A DNA stretch of 64,000 bases from Microbacterium oryzae (GCF_030406385.1 NZ_JAUEPM010000007.1:62001-126000); one strand, 5' to 3'. Positions 1 to 8,406 are shown, counted from the first letter of the stretch. The notes: generated by a model not told the origin, from the letters alone. Numbers and translations are program-made.

Positions 1-606
1 GAGATCGACCGCGCGCTCGCCGGCGGTCGCGATGCGGCCCAGCGCGGACGCCGCGCCGAGCAGATGCTCGCGCAGACCCTCATCCAGGCTCGCAGCCAGG
101 TCTCGACGGCGGAGCAGTACCTCTCCGCCCGTCGCGGCGGCGTGGGGGCCGACGCACGCACCCGGCTCGCGCAGGCGGGCGCGGAGCTCAGCCGCGCCGA
201 GGGCCTGCAGCAGGCGGACCCCGCCGCATCCCTCGCCCACGCGCAGTCCGCGCTGCGGCTCGCCGGCGACGCCATCTCGCTCATGCAGAACGACGTGAGC
301 GTCTTCACCGGCGGTGGCGGCATGCTCGGCGGCGGCGGGATGCGCGGGGGCATCGGCGGCGACATCGTGGGCGGCCTGATCGGCGGTCTCATCGGCAGCT
401 CGCTCGGCGGTGGCGGCCGGCGCTCCACCTCGGGCTGGGGCGGCGGCGGGCTCGGTGGCATGCTCGGCGGCGGCATGGGCGGCGGCTGGGGCGGCTCGGC
501 TCGCTCCGGACGCGGGGGCTCGTTCGGCGGCCGGTCCGGACGCTCCGGCGGCCGCAGCTTCGGCGGCGGCGGGCGCTCCGGGCGCCGGGGAGGTGGCCGA
601 TTCTGA
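1..606 (+). CDS. TPM-domain membrane protein, C-terminal part (5' end outside window)
   Basis: The open frame runs in from the left edge with no start codon, so only the last 201 residues are visible. The first hundred form a polar, helix-prone segment rich in Ala, Arg and Gln. The rest is glycine-rich with short hydrophobic patches (GGDIVGGLIGGLIG) and many Ser/Arg-Gly repeats. This fits the tail of TPM-domain (YgcG/Psb32-like) proteins, which in actinobacteria often precede pspA, as here (55 bp gap). The TPM domain itself would lie upstream and is not seen, so the family call rests on the tail and the neighbour. A role in envelope maintenance is inference. Confidence 0.65.
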   Translation, partial: EIDRALAGGRDAAQRGRRAEQMLAQTLIQARSQVSTAEQYLSARRGGVGADARTRLAQAGAELSRAEGLQQADPAASLAHAQSALRLAGDAISLMQNDVSVFTGGGGMLGGGGMRGGIGGDIVGGLIGGLIGSSLGGGGRRSTSGWGGGGLGGMLGGGMGGGWGGSARSGRGGSFGGRSGRSGGRSFGGGGRSGRRGGGRF

Positions 607-661
607 CGCCCCACGACACTCTTCACGCGACGAACCAGACCACAACCGAAAGGGAACACCG

Positions 662-1399
662 ATGACCAAGCAGTCGATCTTCGGACGCATCTCGACCCTC
701 ATCAGGGCCAACGTCAACTCGCTCATCGACCAGGCCGAGGACCCGCAGAAGATGCTGGACCAGCTGGTCCGCGACTACACGAACAACATCGCCGACGCCG
801 AGGCGGCCATCGCCGAGACGATCGGCAACCTGCGCCTGCTGGAGCGCGACACCGCCGAGGACCGCCAGACCGCGGCCGAGTGGGGCAACAAGGCTCTCGC
901 GGCGAGCCGCAAGGCCGACGAGCTGCGCGCGACGGGCAACACCGCCGACGCGGACAAGTTCGACAGCCTCGCCAAGGTCGCCCTGCAGCGCCAGGTGTCG
1001 ACGGAGAACGAGATCAAGGCCGTCGAGCCGGCCCTCCAGCAGCAGACCGAGGTCGTGAACAAGCTCAAGGACGGGCTGAACGGCATGAAGGTCAAGCTCG
1101 AGCAGCTCAAGGGCAAGCGCGCCGAGCTGCTCGCGCGCGCCAAGACCGCCGAGGCGCAGAACAAGGTGCACGACGCGGTCAAGTCGATCGACGTGCTCGA
1201 CCCCACCAGCGAGCTGGGTCGCTTCGAGGACAAGGTGCGCCGCCAGGAGGCTCTCGCCGCCGGCAAGGCCGAGATCGCCGCGTCGAGCCTCGACGCGCAG
1301 TTCGAGTCGCTCGAGGACGTCGGCGAGCTCACCGAGGTCGAGGCGCGCCTCGCCGCGCTGAAGTCGGGCGGCCAGCCGCAGGGCCAGCTCGGCGCCTGA
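662..1399 (+). CDS. pspA: PspA/IM30 family phage shock protein
   Basis: The 245-residue product is close to the usual PspA length. It opens with the family-typical amphipathic helix (FGRISTLIRANVNSLIDQAEDP, split here by its turn before QAEDP) and continues as an almost uninterrupted charged coiled coil to about residue 225. The tail is short and Gly/Gln-rich. PspA proteins bind stressed cytoplasmic membranes and form ESCRT-III-like scaffolds. The ATG at 662 is chosen because a purine-rich AAAGGGAA lies just upstream; the longer open frame is the shadow of the preceding gene. It probably shares a transcript with the TPM-domain gene and ends at a hairpin at 1412. I see no pspC-like partner in the window. 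Confidence 0.92.
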   Translation: MTKQSIFGRISTLIRANVNSLIDQAEDPQKMLDQLVRDYTNNIADAEAAIAETIGNLRLLERDTAEDRQTAAEWGNKALAASRKADELRATGNTADADKFDSLAKVALQRQVSTENEIKAVEPALQQQTEVVNKLKDGLNGMKVKLEQLKGKRAELLARAKTAEAQNKVHDAVKSIDVLDPTSELGRFEDKVRRQEALAAGKAEIAASSLDAQFESLEDVGELTEVEARLAALKSGGQPQGQLGA

Positions 1400-1411
1400 C
1401 CCCTCAGCCGT

Positions 1412-1443
1412 CGATGCCGTCCGCCCTCGGGCGGGCGGCATCG
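1412..1443 (+). terminator. Hairpin downstream of pspA
   Basis: The inverted repeat GATGCCGTCCGCC / GGCGGGCGGCATC starts 13 bp after the pspA stop. It has a very short loop and one G-T wobble. There is no U tract, as is common in high-GC actinobacteria. It probably separates pspA from the arginase-like gene. Confidence 0.6.
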
Positions 1444-1523
1444 CCGTGTCCGAGCCGGCTCGGCTCTCGACTGGGCGCGGCAGCGGGCTCGCGCGGGGCG
1501 TCGGGCGCGGGCAGGATGGAGGG

Positions 1524-2345
1524 ATGGCACGCTTCCTCGTCGTCCCGCAGTGGCAGGGATCGCCCTCCTCCCGCGCGATGGCGCACATCGACGGCGCCGA
1601 GGCGATCGCCGGCGACCTCCCCCGCTCCGCCTGCACCGAGGTGCCCGTGCCTCTGGAAGCCGGCGACGCGCAGGGCACTGGCGTGCTGCGCGCGAGCGCG
1701 CTGCAGCGCGTGCGCGAGGCCGTCGCGGCGGCTCTCGAGGAGAACGCGGGCGCCGACACCACCGTCGTGGTGGGCGGCGACTGCGGCGTCGCGGTCCCCG
1801 CGATCGGCCAGGTCGCCGGCGACGACCTCGCCGTGGTGTGGTTCGACGCGCACGCCGACCTCCACGATCCGTCCACGTCTCCCTCGGGCGCCTACTCGGG
1901 CATGGCGCTGCGCAGCGTGCTCGGCGACGGCGAGCCGATCCTCGCCCTGCCGCGCGGCGGTGTCGCTCCTGAGCGCGTGGTGCTCGTCGGCGCGCGCCTC
2001 CTCGAGGACGAGGAGGCGGCGTTCATCGCGGCGAGCGGCATCCACCATCTCCCCTGCGCGGACTTCTCTCCCGCCGCGCTCGTCGAGGCGGTCGCCGCGA
2101 CGGGCGCGAAGCGGATCTACGTGCACGTCGATCTCGACGTGCTCGACCCCGCGCACATGTCGGGCGTGACGGCGCCCGCTCCCTTCGGGCTCGAGCCCGC
2201 CGAGGTCGTCGCGGGCATCGCGGCGCTGCGCGCGGAGCTCCCCCTCGCGGGCGCCTCGATCGCGGGGTTCGCGCCGCCGTCGCCCGCCGCGGCGGTGGAC
2301 GACATGGGGGCCATCCTGCGGGTGGTCGGCGCGCTCGCGCGCTGA
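1524..2345 (+). CDS. Arginase/agmatinase/formiminoglutamase family protein
   Basis: The 273-residue product has the ureohydrolase metal signatures DAHAD (residues 108-112) and DLDVLDP (203-209). The first metal motif, normally GGDH, reads GGDC (84-87), so a canonical Mn-binding His is Cys. Family members hydrolyse guanidino compounds to urea or formamide; with this change the substrate and even the activity are uncertain. The ATG at 1524 follows a GGATGGAGGG ribosome site. It sits alone and converges with the next gene, with stops 3 bp apart. No arginine-catabolism genes are nearby. Confidence 0.82.
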   Translation: MARFLVVPQWQGSPSSRAMAHIDGAEAIAGDLPRSACTEVPVPLEAGDAQGTGVLRASALQRVREAVAAALEENAGADTTVVVGGDCGVAVPAIGQVAGDDLAVVWFDAHADLHDPSTSPSGAYSGMALRSVLGDGEPILALPRGGVAPERVVLVGARLLEDEEAAFIAASGIHHLPCADFSPAALVEAVAATGAKRIYVHVDLDVLDPAHMSGVTAPAPFGLEPAEVVAGIAALRAELPLAGASIAGFAPPSPAAAVDDMGAILRVVGALAR

Positions 2346-2348
2346 CCC

Positions 2349-3239
2349 TCAGCGGTCTTCGACGAGCTTCCGCGCGACGGTCAGATCGTCGTCGCCCATC
2401 CCGCGCTGGACGAGCTCATCGAACGCCGCCCGCAGCGCCGGCAGCAGCACCGGGCGCGTCTGGGTCGCCGCCGCGACGTCGTCCGCGAACCGCAGGTCCT
2501 TCACCATGTACTTCGCGACGCCGGATGGCCGGTAGTCGCGTTCCACGAGCTTGTCCCGACGGCTGTGCAGCAGGTTCGACCCTGCGTACCCGCCGCCGAG
2601 GAGCTCCCAGAGCTCGGCCGGATCGATGCCGCTGCGCTCGGCGAGCACGGTGGCCTCGGCGAGCGCGAGCATCGTCGCCGACACGACGAGCTGATTGCAG
2701 GACTTCGCGACCTCGCCGGCGCCCAGCGGCCCGAGCCGCACCGGCGTGCCGCACGGCGCGAGCGCGCGGGCGGCGACGGCGGTGTCCGCCTCGTCGCCGC
2801 CCATCATGATGGACAGAGTCCCGGCGACGGCGCCGTCCTCCCCTCCCGACACGGGGCAGTCGACGACGCGCAGCAGCCCGCCCGTCTGCGCGTCGAGGTC
2901 TGCGGCGAGCGCGCGCACGCCGGTCGCCGACGACGTCGATCCGATGAGCAGGAGGAGCGGATGGTCGAGGCCGGCGACGAGTCCCTCCTCGCCGGCGAGG
3001 ACCGCCTCGAGCTCGGGGAGGTCCGGCAGCATCGCCAGGACGACATCCGATCGAGCGGCGAGGGCGCGGGGCGTCTCGCACCACGTGGCCCCGCGCGCCT
3101 CGAGCGCGTCGTAGCGGCGCGTGCGCCCGGTGATGGCGAGAGCCCCGTGCGCACCCAGCAGGTTCTCGGCCATCGGCAGTCCCATCGCGCCGAGGCCGAT
3201 GACGCCGATGCGGATGGCGGAAGGAGGAGCAGCGGTCAT
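2349..3239 (-). CDS. NAD(P)-dependent beta-hydroxyacid dehydrogenase (3-hydroxyisobutyrate dehydrogenase family)
   Basis: The 296-residue product has an N-terminal Rossmann fold with GLGAMG (15-20). The substrate-binding signature DCPVSGGEDGA lies at 127-137, and the presumed catalytic lysine is K179 in GAGEVAKSCNQ. The length and all-helical C-terminal half match the HIBADH/tartronate-semialdehyde reductase family, which oxidises beta-hydroxyacids or reduces semialdehydes. It is divergent from the 2-hydroxyacid dehydrogenase operon across a 96-bp spacer, so it probably belongs to the same IclR-controlled pathway. The exact substrate cannot be read from the sequence. Confidence 0.85.
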   Translation of the reverse strand: MTAAPPSAIRIGVIGLGAMGLPMAENLLGAHGALAITGRTRRYDALEARGATWCETPRALAARSDVVLAMLPDLPELEAVLAGEEGLVAGLDHPLLLLIGSTSSATGVRALAADLDAQTGGLLRVVDCPVSGGEDGAVAGTLSIMMGGDEADTAVAARALAPCGTPVRLGPLGAGEVAKSCNQLVVSATMLALAEATVLAERSGIDPAELWELLGGGYAGSNLLHSRRDKLVERDYRPSGVAKYMVKDLRFADDVAAATQTRPVLLPALRAAFDELVQRGMGDDDLTVARKLVEDR

Positions 3240-3267
3240 GCCGGGAGCCTAGTGCGCATGGACAGGA

Positions 3268-3306
3268 TGTGGAACAGCGTTCGAGGAGTTGTCCGCCGCG
3301 TATGCT
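3268..3306 (+). promoter_or_regulatory. Candidate operator and promoter for the hydroxyacid dehydrogenase operon
   Basis: In the divergent spacer, TGTGGAACAG (3268-3277) continues into a small inverted repeat GAAC-AGC-GTTC (3272-3282). A -10-like TATGCT follows at 3301-3306. A close copy of the decamer, TGTGCAACAG, occurs on the minus strand at 5213-5222 before the symporter gene. The two sites flank the iclR gene, which makes them candidate IclR operators. This rests on a two-site comparison only. Confidence 0.35.
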
Positions 3307-3335
3307 GGACCCGCATCGCATCGAGGAGGATCGTC

Positions 3336-4394
3336 ATGACCGAACAGACCGCGCGCCCGCGCGTCGTCATCGCCACCGACCTGTCCGAGGAGCTCTGTCG
3401 CGAGATCGAGCGTCAGGAGCCGCGGGTGGAGGTCATCCGAGATCACGCCCTCCCCCGCCCGATGCGCTGGCCGGCGGACTGGGGCGGGGACCCCGCCCAC
3501 GCTCGCTCAGACGACGAGCAGGCGGCCTTCGACGCGCTCGTCGACTCCGCGGACATCCTCTTCTCCATCCCCGACACCGATGCCGGCGCCCTCGCGCGCA
3601 CCGTGCGCGCGAATCCGCGCCTGCGCTGGGTGCAGGTGATGGCAGCCGGCGGCGGTGCGCAGGTGAAGGCGGCCGACCTCACGCGCGAGGAGCTCGACCG
3701 CGTCACGTTCACGACGAGCGCCGGCGTGCACGGCTCCACGCTCGCGGAGTTCGCCGTCTTCGGGGTGCTCGCCGGCGCCAAGGAGCTGCCGCGCCTGCAG
3801 CAGGCGCAGCGCGGCCACACCTGGGACGACCGCTGGACGATGCGCCACCTCGACGAGATGACGGTGCTCGTGATCGGCCTCGGTGGCATCGGGAAGGCCG
3901 TCGCCACCCGCTTCGCCGCCTTCGGCGCGACCGTCTGGGGCACCAGCCGCTCCGGCCGACCGGTCGAGGGCGTCGATCGCCTGATCTCCCTCGACGAGCT
4001 CGCCGAGGCGGTCGCGCACGTCGACGCCATCGTCGTGACCCTCCCCGGCACGGAGCAGACCGAGCACCTCGTGAGCGAAGAGCTCCTGCGCACGGTGAAG
4101 CCGGGAGTGATCGTCACCAACGTCGGCCGCGGCACCGTGATCGACGAGAAGGCGCTCCTGTCCGCGCTCGACGACGGGCGCGTCGCGTTCGCCGCCCTCG
4201 ACGTGTTCGAGGTGGAGCCGCTTCCGGATGGGAGCCCGCTCTGGGACCACCCGCGCGTGCTCGTGAGCCCGCACACGGCCGCGCTGTCCACGCAGGAGGA
4301 CGCGCGGATCGTGCGGCTGTTCGTCGACAACCTCCGCCGATTCCTCGACGGCGAGCCGCTGCGCAACGTCGTCGACACCGTCGAGTTCTACTGA
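3336..4394 (+). CDS. D-isomer-specific 2-hydroxyacid dehydrogenase family protein
   Basis: The 352-residue NAD-dependent dehydrogenase has GLGGIG at 181-186. The catalytic set is R265 (NVGRG), E294 (VEPLP) and H313 (SPHTAA). It should interconvert a 2-hydroxyacid and its 2-oxoacid, as glyoxylate/hydroxypyruvate reductases do. The insert around residues 40-60 (PMRWPADWGGDP) is unlike classic GhrA/B. The ATG at 3336 has GAGGAGG ahead; the longer open frame has no such signal. It is first in a run with iclR (27 bp gap), the symporter and the FAH-family hydrolase, suggesting catabolism of an imported hydroxyacid. Confidence 0.88.
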   Translation: MTEQTARPRVVIATDLSEELCREIERQEPRVEVIRDHALPRPMRWPADWGGDPAHARSDDEQAAFDALVDSADILFSIPDTDAGALARTVRANPRLRWVQVMAAGGGAQVKAADLTREELDRVTFTTSAGVHGSTLAEFAVFGVLAGAKELPRLQQAQRGHTWDDRWTMRHLDEMTVLVIGLGGIGKAVATRFAAFGATVWGTSRSGRPVEGVDRLISLDELAEAVAHVDAIVVTLPGTEQTEHLVSEELLRTVKPGVIVTNVGRGTVIDEKALLSALDDGRVAFAALDVFEVEPLPDGSPLWDHPRVLVSPHTAALSTQEDARIVRLFVDNLRRFLDGEPLRNVVDTVEFY

Positions 4395-4421
4395 GCGGCT
4401 GCGACCGCGAGAAGGAGCACC

Positions 4422-5198
4422 ATGCCCGACACCCCCGATCGCGACCCGGCCCCCGCCGTCACCCGGGCGCTGCGGGTTCTCACTGCACTGGCCGACTCAG
4501 GCGGCGCCCCGATGACCCTCAGCGAGCTGGCGAGAACGGTCGGCATCGCGAAGTCCTCCGCGGCCAACCTCTGCGCCGCGCTGGAGGAGGGCGCGATGAT
4601 CGAGCGCGAGGCACGGGGGTACCGGCTGGGCCGGCGCACGGCCGAGCTGGGCGGCGCGTTCGCCCTGCAGTTCAATCAGGTGCGCGAGTTCTTCGCGGTG
4701 TGCGCTGCCTCCGAGGTGCTCCGCGGCGAGGTCGTGCAGATCGCCATGCTCGACGGCGCGGAGGCCCTCTATCTCGCGCGCCATGAGGGCCGCACGCCGC
4801 ACCGACTCGGCACGCCGCTCGGATCGCGACTCCCCGCCGCGCAGAGCGCGACCGGACGCGCGCTGCTCATGGGCCTCGACGACTGCCAGATCGCCGAGCT
4901 GCTCCCGCCGGAGGCCTTCACCCCCGTCACCGCGCACAGCGTCACCGCGCTGGCAGACCTGACGGCCGTGCTCGAGGCCGCCCGCGACCGCGGATACGCC
5001 GTGGACGAGAACAGCTCCTTCGTCGGTCTCACCGGGGTCGCGGTGCCGCTCGCACCCTGGAACCCGAGCGATCCTCCGCTGGCGATGGGCGCTGCCCTGC
5101 CATCGGCCACCGCCTCCCCCGACCGGGTGCGCGAGGTCGGCGACGCCCTGCGTCGCGCGGCGGCGCTGCTGACGAACCCGCTCGCCGCGCGAGCCTGA
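4422..5198 (+). CDS. IclR family transcriptional regulator
   Basis: The 258-residue protein has an N-terminal winged helix-turn-helix (about 12-75; TLSELARTVGIAKSSAANL). The IclR effector domain follows (about 85-250), with typical SRLPAAQSATGRALL and GYAVDENSSFVGLTGVAVP stretches. IclR proteins sense small carboxylates or aromatics. It is embedded between the dehydrogenase and the symporter, so it probably controls both neighbouring promoters. Candidate operators are marked at 3268 and 5213. Confidence 0.92.
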   Translation: MPDTPDRDPAPAVTRALRVLTALADSGGAPMTLSELARTVGIAKSSAANLCAALEEGAMIEREARGYRLGRRTAELGGAFALQFNQVREFFAVCAASEVLRGEVVQIAMLDGAEALYLARHEGRTPHRLGTPLGSRLPAAQSATGRALLMGLDDCQIAELLPPEAFTPVTAHSVTALADLTAVLEAARDRGYAVDENSSFVGLTGVAVPLAPWNPSDPPLAMGAALPSATASPDRVREVGDALRRAAALLTNPLAARA

Positions 5199-5212
5199 GC
5201 GCAGCGTCCAAC

Positions 5213-5243
5213 CTGTTGCACACCGTTCCGAGCGTGGTACGGT
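5213..5243 (+). promoter_or_regulatory. Candidate promoter with IclR-like site before the symporter
   Basis: TTGCAC (5216-5221), 16 bp, TACGGT (5238-5243) resembles a housekeeping promoter. It overlaps CTGTTGCACA (5213-5222), the reverse complement of which differs by one base from the decamer upstream of the dehydrogenase at 3268. Binding here would block the -35 element. Confidence 0.35.
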
Positions 5244-5288
5244 GGCTCCGGCTCGCGATCCGGCGAGCGCATCATCGAAGGAGATGAC

Positions 5289-6692
5289 GTGAGCACAGTC
5301 ACGAACCCGACGAGCGTCCACGACGACCCGGAGTACGCGGCGAACCTGCGGCGCGCGACGCTGGCCTCCAGCGTCGGCAGCGCGCTGGAGTACTTCGACT
5401 TCGCCCTCTACGGCCTGATGACGGCGCTCGTCTTCAACCGTCTCTTCTTCAACCCGGACGATCCCGCCATCGGCCTCATCGGCGCGTTCGCGGTCTACGG
5501 CGTGGGCTTCGTCGCGCGGCCGTTCGGCGGCTTCTTCTTCGGCACCATCGGCGACCGTCTCGGGCGCAAGTGGGTGCTCGTCGTGACGATCCTGCTGATG
5601 GGCGGCGCCTCCACTGCGATCGGACTGCTCCCCACGTACGACGTCGTGGGCGCATGGGCGGCGGTTCTGCTCGTCGTCATGCGCCTGCTGCAGGGCTTCG
5701 GCGCCGGCGCCGAGCAGGCAGGCGCGACGGTCCTCATGGCCGAGTACGCGCCCGTCCGGCAGCGCGGCTTCTTCTCCGCGCTGCCGTTCATCGGCATCCA
5801 GGCCGGCACGCTCCTCGCGGCGGTCGTCTTCTCCGCGCTCTCGCTGATGCCCGAGGACGCCTTCCTCGCCTGGGGATGGCGACTGCCGTTCCTCTCCTCG
5901 TTCCTCCTCATCCTCATCGCCCTCTTCATCCGCCTGCGTCTGCGCGAGACGCCGACCTTCATCGAGCTGGAGAAGCACGAGCAGGTCGCGACGCATCCGT
6001 TCCGCGAGATCTTCACGAGCGGCATGCCCGGCGTCATCGCGGGCATCGGGCTCCGGATGGCCGAGAACGGCGGGTCGTACATCTTCCAGAACGTGTCGCT
6101 CGCCTTCGTCGCCGGCACCTTCATCGCGAACCCCGTGGACAGGGGCATCGCCACGTGGGGTGTGACCATCGGCTCGCTCATCGGCATCTTCTCCGTGCCG
6201 CTGACCGGCGCGATTTCCGACCGGGTGGGCCGACGGCCCGTCTACCGCTTCGGCGCCGTGTTCATGCTCCTGTTCGCCTTCCCCGCCTGGTGGATGCTCT
6301 CCCTGGGGAACCCCGCCCTCACCGTGGCCGTGATCGCCATCGGCATCGGCGTCGCCGTCAACTCCATGCTCGGCCCGCAGTGCGCGCTGCTGCCGGAGAT
6401 GTTCGGCAACCGCCACCGCTACCTGGGTGTCGCGATGGCGCGCGAGCTCTCCGCGGTGCTCGCGGGCGGCCTCGCCGGCGTCCTCGGCACCTGGCTGCTC
6501 ACCCTCACGGACGGCAACTGGGTCGTCATGGGTCTCTACCTCGCGACGCTGGCCGCGATCACGACCGCTTCGACCTTCCTCATCCCCGAGACCCGCAGCC
6601 GCGACCTCCTTCGCACCGAGGACGCACTGCGGCTGTCGACGAACGAGAAGGACACGGGGCTCGTGTCGGTCGTCGTGGCAGACGGCCGATGA
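5289..6692 (+). CDS. MFS transporter, MHS (metabolite:H+ symporter) family
   Basis: The 467-residue, 12-helix transporter has the MHS hallmarks GDRLGRK after helix 2 and RLLQGFGAGAEQAGA in helix 4. A second loop motif, SDRVGRRPVY, lies in the middle loop. Relatives (ShiA, KgtP, ProP types) import dicarboxylates, shikimate, aromatics or betaines with protons. The GTG start at 5289 follows GAAGGAG. The stop overlaps the start of the FAH-family gene (ATGA), so the two are translationally coupled and probably act on the same compound. Confidence 0.9.
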   Translation: MSTVTNPTSVHDDPEYAANLRRATLASSVGSALEYFDFALYGLMTALVFNRLFFNPDDPAIGLIGAFAVYGVGFVARPFGGFFFGTIGDRLGRKWVLVVTILLMGGASTAIGLLPTYDVVGAWAAVLLVVMRLLQGFGAGAEQAGATVLMAEYAPVRQRGFFSALPFIGIQAGTLLAAVVFSALSLMPEDAFLAWGWRLPFLSSFLLILIALFIRLRLRETPTFIELEKHEQVATHPFREIFTSGMPGVIAGIGLRMAENGGSYIFQNVSLAFVAGTFIANPVDRGIATWGVTIGSLIGIFSVPLTGAISDRVGRRPVYRFGAVFMLLFAFPAWWMLSLGNPALTVAVIAIGIGVAVNSMLGPQCALLPEMFGNRHRYLGVAMARELSAVLAGGLAGVLGTWLLTLTDGNWVVMGLYLATLAAITTASTFLIPETRSRDLLRTEDALRLSTNEKDTGLVSVVVADGR

Positions 6693-7414
6693 GGCTCGCG
6701 CGCATCGCCACCGCGGCCGGACCCCGGTTCGCGACGCCCGTCGAAGGCGGATGGCAGCCGGTCGCCGACCCCTTCGCGGCGTTCGCGGACGGCTCGGCGC
6801 CCTCGGCGATCGGCGACCCGGTCGCGGATGCTCAGCTCCTCGCACCGACCGAGCCCGCCGTCGTCGTCGGCATCGGGCAGCCGGCGGCGCCGGGCGGCGG
6901 CATCAGCGGGTGGCTGAAGAGCCCCCGGACGATCGTCGCGAGCGGCGTCGACGTCATCGCTCGACGCGACGCCGGTCGCGTCGTCGTGGAAGGCGAGGTC
7001 GCCCTCGTGATCGGCCGCGGCACGGCGGGACTCACCGCCCGGAATGCCGCCGAGTACGTGCTCGGCGTGACGGCGGTGAACGACGTCTCCAGCCCCGACC
7101 GCGAGGACCCGAAGAACTTCGAGGTGAAGGGCGGGCGCGGCTACACGCCCCTCGGTCCGTGGATCGAGACCGAGTTCGATCTCGCCCGCGTGGACCTGTC
7201 GGTCCGCATCGACGGCGTGGAGCGCGTGCGCACCGGCTCCCACGAGCTGGCGGCATCCGCGGCGGAGTGCCTCGCCTACGTGACGCACTGGGTCGAGCTC
7301 GGGCCGGGCGACGTCGTCATGACGGGCGCGCCGCGGTCGGCCTTCGCGATCGAGCCCGAGGCGCTCGTCGAGATCGACGTCGCGGGCGTCCCGCTCCGCA
7401 CCCGCTTCCGCTGA
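6689..7414 (+). CDS. Fumarylacetoacetate hydrolase family protein
   Basis: The 241-residue protein has the C-terminal FAH fold. Family motifs visible are VVGIGQP near 55, EVALVIGRG near 105, NDVSSPDRE near 130, KGGRGYTPLGPW near 147 and GDVVMTGAP near 209. Members hydrolyse C-C bonds or decarboxylate/hydrate 2-oxoacids in aromatic and sugar-acid breakdown, using a divalent metal. It is shorter than many relatives, and the N-terminal cap (residues 1-50) is reduced. Coupling to the symporter and proximity to the two dehydrogenases suggest a terminal step in one catabolic pathway. Confidence 0.88.
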   Translation: MRLARIATAAGPRFATPVEGGWQPVADPFAAFADGSAPSAIGDPVADAQLLAPTEPAVVVGIGQPAAPGGGISGWLKSPRTIVASGVDVIARRDAGRVVVEGEVALVIGRGTAGLTARNAAEYVLGVTAVNDVSSPDREDPKNFEVKGGRGYTPLGPWIETEFDLARVDLSVRIDGVERVRTGSHELAASAAECLAYVTHWVELGPGDVVMTGAPRSAFAIEPEALVEIDVAGVPLRTRFR

Positions 7415-7464
7415 CCGTCCGCCGCATGCCGCCATCCGCCCGCGATCTGCGGAAGGATGGCGGC

Positions 7465-7923
7465 ATGCGCATCTCCTTCCCCGCCGCCCCCGCTCCTCGG
7501 CACTGGCGCGAGATCGCCGACCTGCGCGTCGAGCGCGGGCGCCAGCTCGACGCGCGGATCCCGGCATGGCTGCTCGATTCGCCCGTGAGCGCGGTCGGCT
7601 ACGGCTGGGGCACGACGATCGGATGGCTGTGGGGCGCCCTCTGGAGCCGCGGTCGGGTGGAGCGCCGCGAGGGTCTCCTCGTCTTCCGCGGCCTGCCATC
7701 GTGGGCATTCCCGCGCGGCGGGGTCTGCGTCGGCGGCTGCTTCCTTACCGGCGACCGGGCGGTGTCGACCCGGCTGCTGCAGCACGAGGCCGAGCACAAG
7801 CAGCAGTGGCGGCGCTACGGATTCCTCATGCCGCTGCTCTACCTGCTGGCGGGGCGCGATCCGCTGCGGAACCGGTTCGAGATCGAGGCGGGCCTCGAGG
7901 CGGGCGGCTACGTCAGCGGATGA
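7465..7923 (+). CDS. Hypothetical protein with an HExxH motif
   Basis: The 152-residue protein belongs to no family I can name firmly. HEAEH (residues 107-111) follows RLLQ and precedes KQQWRRYGF, resembling the zinc-binding helix of gluzincin-type metalloproteases. A hydrophobic stretch follows (FLMPLLYLLAG, about 120-130). The segment FPRGGVCVGGCF includes two cysteines. There is no signal peptide. The ATG at 7465 follows GGAAGG. Its 3' end overlaps the SIP-domain gene on the other strand by 11 bp. Whether the motif binds metal is untested inference. Confidence 0.7.
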   Translation: MRISFPAAPAPRHWREIADLRVERGRQLDARIPAWLLDSPVSAVGYGWGTTIGWLWGALWSRGRVERREGLLVFRGLPSWAFPRGGVCVGGCFLTGDRAVSTRLLQHEAEHKQQWRRYGFLMPLLYLLAGRDPLRNRFEIEAGLEAGGYVSG

Positions 7924-8383
7924 GGCTGGCGAACGCGTCGGGCACGTGGATGGCCTCGGCCGGGGTCCCGAGGACGCCGGTCAGGTGCTCGACGATGTCG
8001 GCGGTCCCGAGGAAGCCGCCCAGCAGCTCGACGCGGGTGGCATCGCCGCCGACGCACATCATCTCGTCGGCCCACGCGGTGACCGCGCGGCAGAGCGCCT
8101 GACCGGGAGCACACGCGCGACCCGTGCCGGGGGCGCCGCTGCGACGAGAGCGGTCGAGCCAGGTGACGATCATGCGCGCGGGCGCGGTCACCGCGCCGAT
8201 CCAGGAGGCGTCGGGCACCTCGATGAAGATGCGGCCGGTCGAGCAGATCGGCAGCGTCGCGATGAGCGTCTCGAGATCGACGAGCGAGTGCTCGTCGGCC
8301 GTGATGAGGTGCTGCACCCGCGTGTGACGCGAGGCGCGGCAGACGCGGTCGCCGTGCTGCGGGGTGATCTCGGTGCTCTCCAT
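7913..8383 (-). CDS. Stand-alone SIP (siderophore-interacting protein) domain protein
   Basis: The 156-residue protein resembles only the C-terminal NAD(P)H-binding half of ViuB/SIP ferric-siderophore reductases. The pattern is H-hLITADEhSLVDLETLIATLP, then FIEVPDA, then AGEhhhVGGDAT-like segments and a final LRGFLG-like motif (here LGGFLG). The N-terminal FAD-binding half is absent, so it may work with another flavoprotein. An iron box 24 bp upstream of the ATG supports a role in iron release from siderophores. C83 and C89 lie in an Arg/Gly-rich insert. No siderophore transporter is adjacent. Confidence 0.75.
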   Translation of the reverse strand: MESTEITPQHGDRVCRASRHTRVQHLITADEHSLVDLETLIATLPICSTGRIFIEVPDASWIGAVTAPARMIVTWLDRSRRSGAPGTGRACAPGQALCRAVTAWADEMMCVGGDATRVELLGGFLGTADIVEHLTGVLGTPAEAIHVPDAFASLIR

Positions 8384-8406
8384 GACGCACCCAGTCTACA
8401 CCCGGC

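Noticed and set aside
410..661. Upstream extension of pspA
   Set aside because: The frame is open only because it overlaps the TPM-domain gene out of frame; the ATG at 662 has a proper ribosome site and gives a family-sized protein.
3272..3282. GAAC-AGC-GTTC as a LexA/SOS box
   Set aside because: Actinobacterial SOS boxes need GAAC-N4-GTTC; this has three central bases and no DNA-repair gene follows.
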